Assembly: GCA_910575775.1 (NCBI GenBank)
Contig: CAJTEY010000022.1
Location: forward strand, 1-64,000
DNA length: 64,000 nt
From: Lachnospiraceae bacterium
Lineage (GTDB): Bacteria > Bacillota > Clostridia > Lachnospirales > Lachnospiraceae
Reading direction: 5' to 3'
Position 1 is the stretch's first letter. The number at the start of each line of letters is the position of its first letter. Both the position numbers and the translations under genes were made by a program. Below, one piece after another: positions 59,227-64,000 of the stretch. Under the pieces are notes generated by a model. It ran no database searches. It worked only from the letters and a program-made list of their open reading frames with translations, and was not told the origin of the DNA.

Positions 59227-61812
59227 ATGAACTTAACGAAATTTACGCAGAAATCCATACAGGCGGTAGAAGGGTGTGAAAAGCTTGCCTACGAGTACGG
59301 CAACCAGGAGATCGAAGAAGAGCACCTGTTATACAGCCTGCTTACCATTGATGACAGCCTGATTCTCAAGCTGGTTGAGAAGATGGAGATACAGAAAGAA
59401 TACTTTACGAACCGTGTGGAACAGGGGCTTTCCAAGCGCACAAAGGTGCAGGGCGGGCAGATTTTCATCGGACAGGACTTAAATAAGGTTCTGATCGGTG
59501 CGGAGGACGAGGCAAAGGCGCTGGGCGACGAGTATGTGTCGGTGGAGCATCTTTTCCTCGCCATGTTAAAACACCCGAATAAGGAGATCAAGGAGATTTT
59601 CCGGGAGTTCGGCATCACGAGGGAGCGGTTTTTGCAGGCGCTCTCCACCGTGCGGGGCAACCAGCGGGTGACTTCGGATAACCCCGAAGCGACTTATGAC
59701 ACCTTGGAGAAATACGGGCAGGATCTGGTGGAGAAGGCGAGAGACCAGAAGCTTGACCCCGTGATCGGCAGGGATACCGAGATCCGCAACGTGATTCGGA
59801 TTCTGTCAAGAAAGACGAAGAACAACCCCGTATTAATCGGGGAACCGGGCGTGGGAAAGACGGCGGTGGCGGAAGGGCTGGCGCAGCGGATTGTCCGGGG
59901 CGACGTGCCGGAAGGACTGAAAGATAAGAAGATTTTTTCGCTTGACATGGGCGCACTTGTGGCGGGCGCGAAGTATCGCGGCGAGTTTGAGGAGCGTCTG
60001 AAAGCGGTTTTGGACGATGTGAAAAACAGCGACGGACAGATTATTCTCTTTATCGACGAGCTGCACACGATTGTGGGCGCCGGCAAGACCGACGGCGCCA
60101 TGGATGCGGGCAATATGTTAAAGCCCATGCTGGCGAGGGGCGAGCTGCACTGTATCGGCGCGACAACGCTGGACGAGTACCGTCAGTATATCGAGAAGGA
60201 CGCGGCGTTGGAGCGGCGGTTCCAGCCGGTTATGGTGGAGGAGCCGACGGTGGAGGACACCATTTCGATCCTCCGCGGGCTGAAAGAGCGCTATGAGGTT
60301 TATCATGGGGTCAAGATCATGGACAATGCGCTGGTGAGCGCGGCTGTGCTGTCAAACCGCTATATCTCCGACCGCTTTTTGCCGGATAAAGCGATTGATC
60401 TGGTGGACGAGGCGTGCGCGTTGATCAAGACCGAGCTGGACTCCATGCCGACGGAGCTGGATGAGCTGCGCCGCAGGGTGATGCAGCTGGAGATCGAGGA
60501 GACAGCTCTGAAAAAGGAGGACGATCATTTAAGCAGAGAGCGGCTTGCCAATCTGCAAAAAGAGCTGGCAGAGTTGAAGGAAGAGCTGCAAAACCGCATG
60601 GCACAGTGGGAGAATGAGAAGGCCTCCGTGGAAAAACTTTCCAAAATCAGGGAGGAGATCGACGAGGTCAACAGCCGGATCCAGATCGCCCAGAGAGACG
60701 GAGATTATGAGAAGGCGGCGGAATTAAGCTATGGTAAGCTGCCAGCATTAAAGCAGCAGTTGGAGATTGAAGAGGACAAGGTCAGCGCGGAGGAGCTTTC
60801 GCTTGTACACCAGAGCGTATCCGACGAGGAGATTGCAAAAATCATTTCCCGCTGGACGGGCATCCCGGTGTCAAAGCTGACGGAGAGCGAGAGGAACAAG
60901 ACGCTGCATCTGGACGAGGAACTGCACAAGAGGGTGATCGGACAGGACGAGGGCGTGACAAAGGTAACAGATGCTATTATTCGTTCCAAGGCGGGAATCA
61001 AGGATCCCACAAAGCCTATCGGTTCTTTCCTGTTCCTCGGTCCTACCGGCGTAGGAAAGACGGAACTGGCAAAGGCGCTGGCGGCTTCGCTGTTTGACGA
61101 CGAGACGAACATGGTCCGTATCGACATGAGCGAATATATGGAGAAGTATTCTGTCTCCAGGCTGATCGGAGCGCCTCCCGGATATGTGGGTTATGAGGAG
61201 GGCGGCCAGTTGACGGAGGCAGTCAGAAGAAAGCCCTATTCGGTTGTGCTCTTTGATGAGATCGAGAAGGCACATCCCGATGTATTCAACGTGCTTCTGC
61301 AGGTGCTGGACGACGGCCGGATCACGGATTCTCAAGGGCGGACGGTGGATTTCAAGAATACGATCCTGATTATGACTTCCAATATCGGGGCGGAGTATCT
61401 GCTGGACGGGATTGACGCGCAGGGGGCGATCACGGAAGAGGCGAAGAAACTGGTGATGGGCGATCTGCGGAACCATTTCCGGCCGGAGTTTTTGAACAGG
61501 CTGGATGAAACGATCCTGTTCAAGCCTCTGACGAAGGAAAATATTGGCGGTATCATCCGTCTGATCGTGGACGATCTCAACAGAAGGCTGGCGGATCGGG
61601 AGCTTTCTATCGAACTTACGCCCGAGGCGGAAGCATTCGTTGTGGAAAACGCTTATGACCCGGTATATGGAGCGAGACCGTTGAAACGGTATATCCAGAA
61701 GTATGTGGAGACATTGTCCGCGAAGCTGATTCTCTCAGATCAGGTGAATGCGAAGGACGTGATTCTGATCACGGTGGAGGATGGCGCGCTGGCGGCGCGG
61801 AGAAAAGTGTGA
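59227..61812 (+). CDS. clpB: ClpB disaggregase
   Basis: The ATG at 59227 after AAGGAGGTG gives 861 residues, normal for ClpB. It has a Clp N domain (~1-150), first AAA+ with GEPGVGKTA (~204) and a [20 protein letters not shown] segment, and the coiled-coil middle domain (~410-530). The second AAA+ has [14 protein letters not shown] (~604) and [20 protein letters not shown]. It rescues aggregated proteins with DnaK. It belongs to the chromosome, not the element. Control by HrcA through the CIRCE operator is expected. Confidence 0.96.
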   Translation: MNLTKFTQKSIQAVEGCEKLAYEYGNQEIEEEHLLYSLLTIDDSLILKLVEKMEIQKEYFTNRVEQGLSKRTKVQGGQIFIGQDLNKVLIGAEDEAKALGDEYVSVEHLFLAMLKHPNKEIKEIFREFGITRERFLQALSTVRGNQRVTSDNPEATYDTLEKYGQDLVEKARDQKLDPVIGRDTEIRNVIRILSRKTKNNPVLIGEPGVGKTAVAEGLAQRIVRGDVPEGLKDKKIFSLDMGALVAGAKYRGEFEERLKAVLDDVKNSDGQIILFIDELHTIVGAGKTDGAMDAGNMLKPMLARGELHCIGATTLDEYRQYIEKDAALERRFQPVMVEEPTVEDTISILRGLKERYEVYHGVKIMDNALVSAAVLSNRYISDRFLPDKAIDLVDEACALIKTELDSMPTELDELRRRVMQLEIEETALKKEDDHLSRERLANLQKELAELKEELQNRMAQWENEKASVEKLSKIREEIDEVNSRIQIAQRDGDYEKAAELSYGKLPALKQQLEIEEDKVSAEELSLVHQSVSDEEIAKIISRWTGIPVSKLTESERNKTLHLDEELHKRVIGQDEGVTKVTDAIIRSKAGIKDPTKPIGSFLFLGPTGVGKTELAKALAASLFDDETNMVRIDMSEYMEKYSVSRLIGAPPGYVGYEEGGQLTEAVRRKPYSVVLFDEIEKAHPDVFNVLLQVLDDGRITDSQGRTVDFKNTILIMTSNIGAEYLLDGIDAQGAITEEAKKLVMGDLRNHFRPEFLNRLDETILFKPLTKENIGGIIRLIVDDLNRRLADRELSIELTPEAEAFVVENAYDPVYGARPLKRYIQKYVETLSAKLILSDQVNAKDVILITVEDGALAARRKV

Positions 61813-61921
61813 AGGAAAACACTATGACGGGAAGATTAAAAAATAACAGGCGAACAGAAGGAGTAGATTAAAAGCGCTTGTTATGATATGGGTTATAATT
61901 AAGGGAAATTAATAGAGAACA

Positions 61922-61964
61922 GACCCGGCGTTGGAGTTGGAATCCAAAACGCCGGGCCTTTTTT
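61922..61964 (+). terminator. clpB-region terminator
   Basis: CCCGGCGTT and AACGCCGGG arms followed by CCTTTTTTC. Confidence 0.85.
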
Positions 61965-62409
61965 CGTATCGGCGAAGAGGCGGGTGCCAGAAGGGAGCAG
62001 AGGTGATGCAGGTTATGGTAATGGCATGAAATATTGACGGCAGGAAGTGACGGCGAGTGTGGCCAGTGGAGCGATAAGCAGGAACGCAGGGGCAGAACAG
62101 GCTGGCAAGTTGTCTGCAAATGTGGTATGGTAGGAGAGAAGGTTAAAAGCAATAATTGACTTATGTGGTCATTGCTTTACATGAAAAGGAATGCAAAATA
62201 GTTGCGATGAAACAAAAAACGCCTGTGATTAAAATACGATTTAGCGAAATAGAACGAGAAAAGGACGAAAAGAGCAACGAAAGCTGTGGATAAGCCGCTG
62301 CTTTTGCGAAATGCTAAATCATAATTTAGCATAGAGAGCGGCAGCCATTTTGAATGGATGAGAAAACGGCGGGCGTTTTTGTAAAAGAGAAAGGAAACAG
62401 GAGGTAAGT
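61965..62409. other. 445-base intergenic region
   Basis: No gene with a ribosome binding site is seen. A perfect GCTAAAT/ATTTAGC hairpin lies near 62312-62329, and an AAACGG/GCGTTTTT stretch near 62366. A possible promoter for the peptidase lies around the TTGACTT at about 62156, but its -10 is poor. Confidence 0.4.
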
Positions 62410-63582
62410 ATGAGATATCCGGCATTTTTACAGGAAAACGGGACGATCGGGTTTGTGGCGCCGTCCTTTGGCTGCGCGACAGAGCCTTACAAAAGCGGAT
62501 TCCTGAACGCGCAGAAGAGATGGAATGAGCAGGGATTTCATTTACAGCTTGGCCAGAACTGCTATGTGGAGGAGGGCGTGGGAATCAGCAATACGCCGAG
62601 GAAGTGCGGGGAAGAGCTGACCGCCTATTACTGCGATAAAAATAACGACTGTCTCATTTCCTGCGGGGGCGGAGAGCTGATGTGTGAGATTCTGGATTAC
62701 GTGGATTTTGAGCAGATCAGGCAGGCGCCCCCGAAATGGTATCTGGGATATTCGGACAACACGAATTTTACGTTTCTCCTGACGACGCTGTGCGATGTGG
62801 CTTCTGTGTACGGCTCCTGTGCGGCGGCCTTCGGGATGGAGCTATTACACCCGTCATTGAATGATGCAATGCTGCTTCTTCAAGGGAAAAAGCTTACAAT
62901 GCAGGGGTATGACAAATGGGAGAGGGAATCTTTGAAGGATGAGGAGCATCCTTATGTACCGTACAATTTGACGGAAACATCTGTTATTAAATATTATCTG
63001 CCGGACGGCAGGACGAATGTGGAGAGCCTGCGGGGCACGGCGGCGAAGTATGCCGGGCAGGATGAGGCAGGTCAGCCATCGCTGTTGGAGAACCGGGAAT
63101 GCAGAAAGGCGTTGCTACAGGAGAGTGCGGAGTTCCCGGCGGGTGAAAATGTCGAATTCGGCTTCTCGGGTCGGCTTCTCGGCGGCTGCATGGACTGCCT
63201 GGTCAATTTTCTGGGCACCCGCTATGATAAAGTGACGGAATTTGTGGAGCGTTATAAAGAGGATGGCATTATCTGGTTTTTGGAGGCGTGCGATCTGAAC
63301 CTGATGGGCATACGCCGCGCCATGTGGCAGATGGAACATGCTGGGTGGTTCAAATACTGCAAAGGCTTTCTGATCGGCAGACCGAGGCTTGGCATGGGCG
63401 TGGAAGAGTTTGGCATTGACAGCTATCAGGCGGTCTGGGAGATGCTGTACCCTTATCATGTGCCGGTGCTTATGGATCTGGATATCGGGCATCTTCCGCC
63501 TTCCATGCCGTTGATCTGCGGCAGCATGGCAAACGTGGCCAGCGACGGGAAGACTTACCGTGTGGAGATGGAGCTGAAATGA
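62410..63582 (+). CDS. S66 peptidase (LD-carboxypeptidase/MccF-like)
   Basis: A 390-residue protein with the S66 layout: IGFVAPSFGCATEPYKSGFL at the front, LISCGGGELMCEILDYVDFE near 80-100 and KWYLGYSDNTNFTFLL (nucleophile Ser near residue 117). The C-terminal Glu/His region holds FLEACDLNLMGIRRAMWQME and GHLPPSMPLICG. The family trims peptidoglycan tetrapeptides or, as MccF, inactivates microcin C-like antibiotics. Length and insertions resemble the MccF-like branch, but this is not certain. ACAGGAGG precedes the ATG. Confidence 0.85.
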   Translation: MRYPAFLQENGTIGFVAPSFGCATEPYKSGFLNAQKRWNEQGFHLQLGQNCYVEEGVGISNTPRKCGEELTAYYCDKNNDCLISCGGGELMCEILDYVDFEQIRQAPPKWYLGYSDNTNFTFLLTTLCDVASVYGSCAAAFGMELLHPSLNDAMLLLQGKKLTMQGYDKWERESLKDEEHPYVPYNLTETSVIKYYLPDGRTNVESLRGTAAKYAGQDEAGQPSLLENRECRKALLQESAEFPAGENVEFGFSGRLLGGCMDCLVNFLGTRYDKVTEFVERYKEDGIIWFLEACDLNLMGIRRAMWQMEHAGWFKYCKGFLIGRPRLGMGVEEFGIDSYQAVWEMLYPYHVPVLMDLDIGHLPPSMPLICGSMANVASDGKTYRVEMELK

Positions 63583-63728
63583 CAGAGCGGCGTGTGTGGT
63601 AAATGGTGATGTAAGTATTGCGGTTAGCAGAGTAAAGCGGTTGAGAAAATGGATGAACCTGCTGTTTATTCTGAAGGTGGATATATAATGGAAGGCTGAT
63701 AGCAAAATTTATGGAAAGGACAGGAAAA

Positions 63729-63902
63729 ATGATACCGAATGACCCTGTGATGTTGCTGAGTTATGTAAACTTAAAGCTTCGGGATTTTTACACAAATCTG
63801 GATGCGCTCTGCGAGGATCTTGACGCGGATCGTAATGAGATAGTCGAAAAACTGGCTGGAATTAATTATCATTACGATGAGGAGAAAAATCAGTTTGTCT
63901 GA
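63729..63902 (+). CDS. DUF4250 protein
   Basis: The ATG at 63729 after GGAAAGGACAGG gives 57 residues, the usual DUF4250 size (IPNDPVMLLSYVNLKLRDFY, LDALCEDLDADRNEIVEKLA). It is a small helical protein of Clostridia with no known function. A start 18 bases further upstream is less typical. Confidence 0.85.
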   Translation: MIPNDPVMLLSYVNLKLRDFYTNLDALCEDLDADRNEIVEKLAGINYHYDEEKNQFV

Positions 63903-64000
63903 GCAAATAAAAATTACGATTGTTATGCATGACGAAAAACCGAAAGCTCACAAAGACGGAGAAGCTGTCGGAGAAATGACGCTGACACAGGAGTCAGATT
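63895..64000 (+). CDS. Start of unidentified gene (cut by window edge)
   Basis: A frame from TTG at 63895 (after GAGGAG) or ATG at 63925 runs open to the right edge, overlapping the DUF4250 stop by eight bases. The visible residues (ITIVMHDEKPKAHKDGEAVG) begin like a strand followed by a polar segment. Product cannot be named from about 35 residues. Confidence 0.4.
   Translation, partial: MSEQIKITIVMHDEKPKAHKDGEAVGEMTLTQESD

Overview
The window looks like the chromosome of a gut-type Firmicute, most likely Lachnospiraceae. This is inferred from ICE-type accessory proteins (DUF932, YqaJ, DUF5688, DUF6076), a CIRCE-controlled clpB, a DUF4250 protein and low-GC Gram-positive ribosome binding sites. 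No rRNA or housekeeping marker allows a firmer assignment.

Three layers are nested. (1) From the left edge to about 59.1 kb lies the right-hand part of an integrative element. It carries an IS1182-like remnant, DUF932, a YqaJ nuclease and a Rad52-type annealing protein at the left. On the right it carries an XRE/TcmP/radical-SAM/type III restriction-modification cassette (42.8-49.9 kb), a primase-helicase, a probable replication protein, an FtsK-type ATPase, an excisionase and a tyrosine integrase. Its probable right attachment site (58997-59106) abuts the clpB control region. (2) Inside it, a 36,950-bp prophage (4376-41325) has split a DUF5688 gene. The prophage is bounded by perfect 15-bp direct repeats and by inverted ends sharing a 13-bp perfect match at equal distance from the junction. 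I find no tyrosine or serine integrase in it; the only recombinase is an intact IS30-type DDE transposase at its right end. (3) From 59.1 kb rightwards is ordinary chromosome: clpB, an S66 peptidase, a DUF4250 protein and the start of another gene.

The prophage reads left to right. Its early region (4.5-16.3 kb) has an IS30-like HTH protein, a PAPS-reductase-like and a radical SAM protein, a tRNA-like sequence, an SSB-like protein, a DUF4406-like protein, an HUH rolling-circle Rep with a candidate origin hairpin, a VRR-NUC nuclease, ParA, and a ParB fused to a DUF3850 domain. A sigma-like protein, a promoter and a hairpin terminator precede the late region. That region holds HNH, terminase, HK97 portal, protease and capsid, connectors, siphovirus tail genes and tape measure, tail tip, and a complete diversity-generating retroelement (target protein with VR, VR hairpin, Avd, TR, RT), then holin and a three-domain endolysin. 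The right end is a small lysogeny module: an operator-bearing promoter, membrane peptides, an XRE repressor, a HIRAN-like membrane protein and the transposase. A paralogue of the HIRAN-like protein sits as an inverted moron among the head-tail genes.

The most notable points are: a siphovirus that seems to transpose with an IS30-type enzyme while carrying rolling-circle and partition genes; its diversity-generating retroelement, with 13 of 13 VR/TR differences at TR adenines; and the TcmP/radical-SAM/type III R-M cassette.
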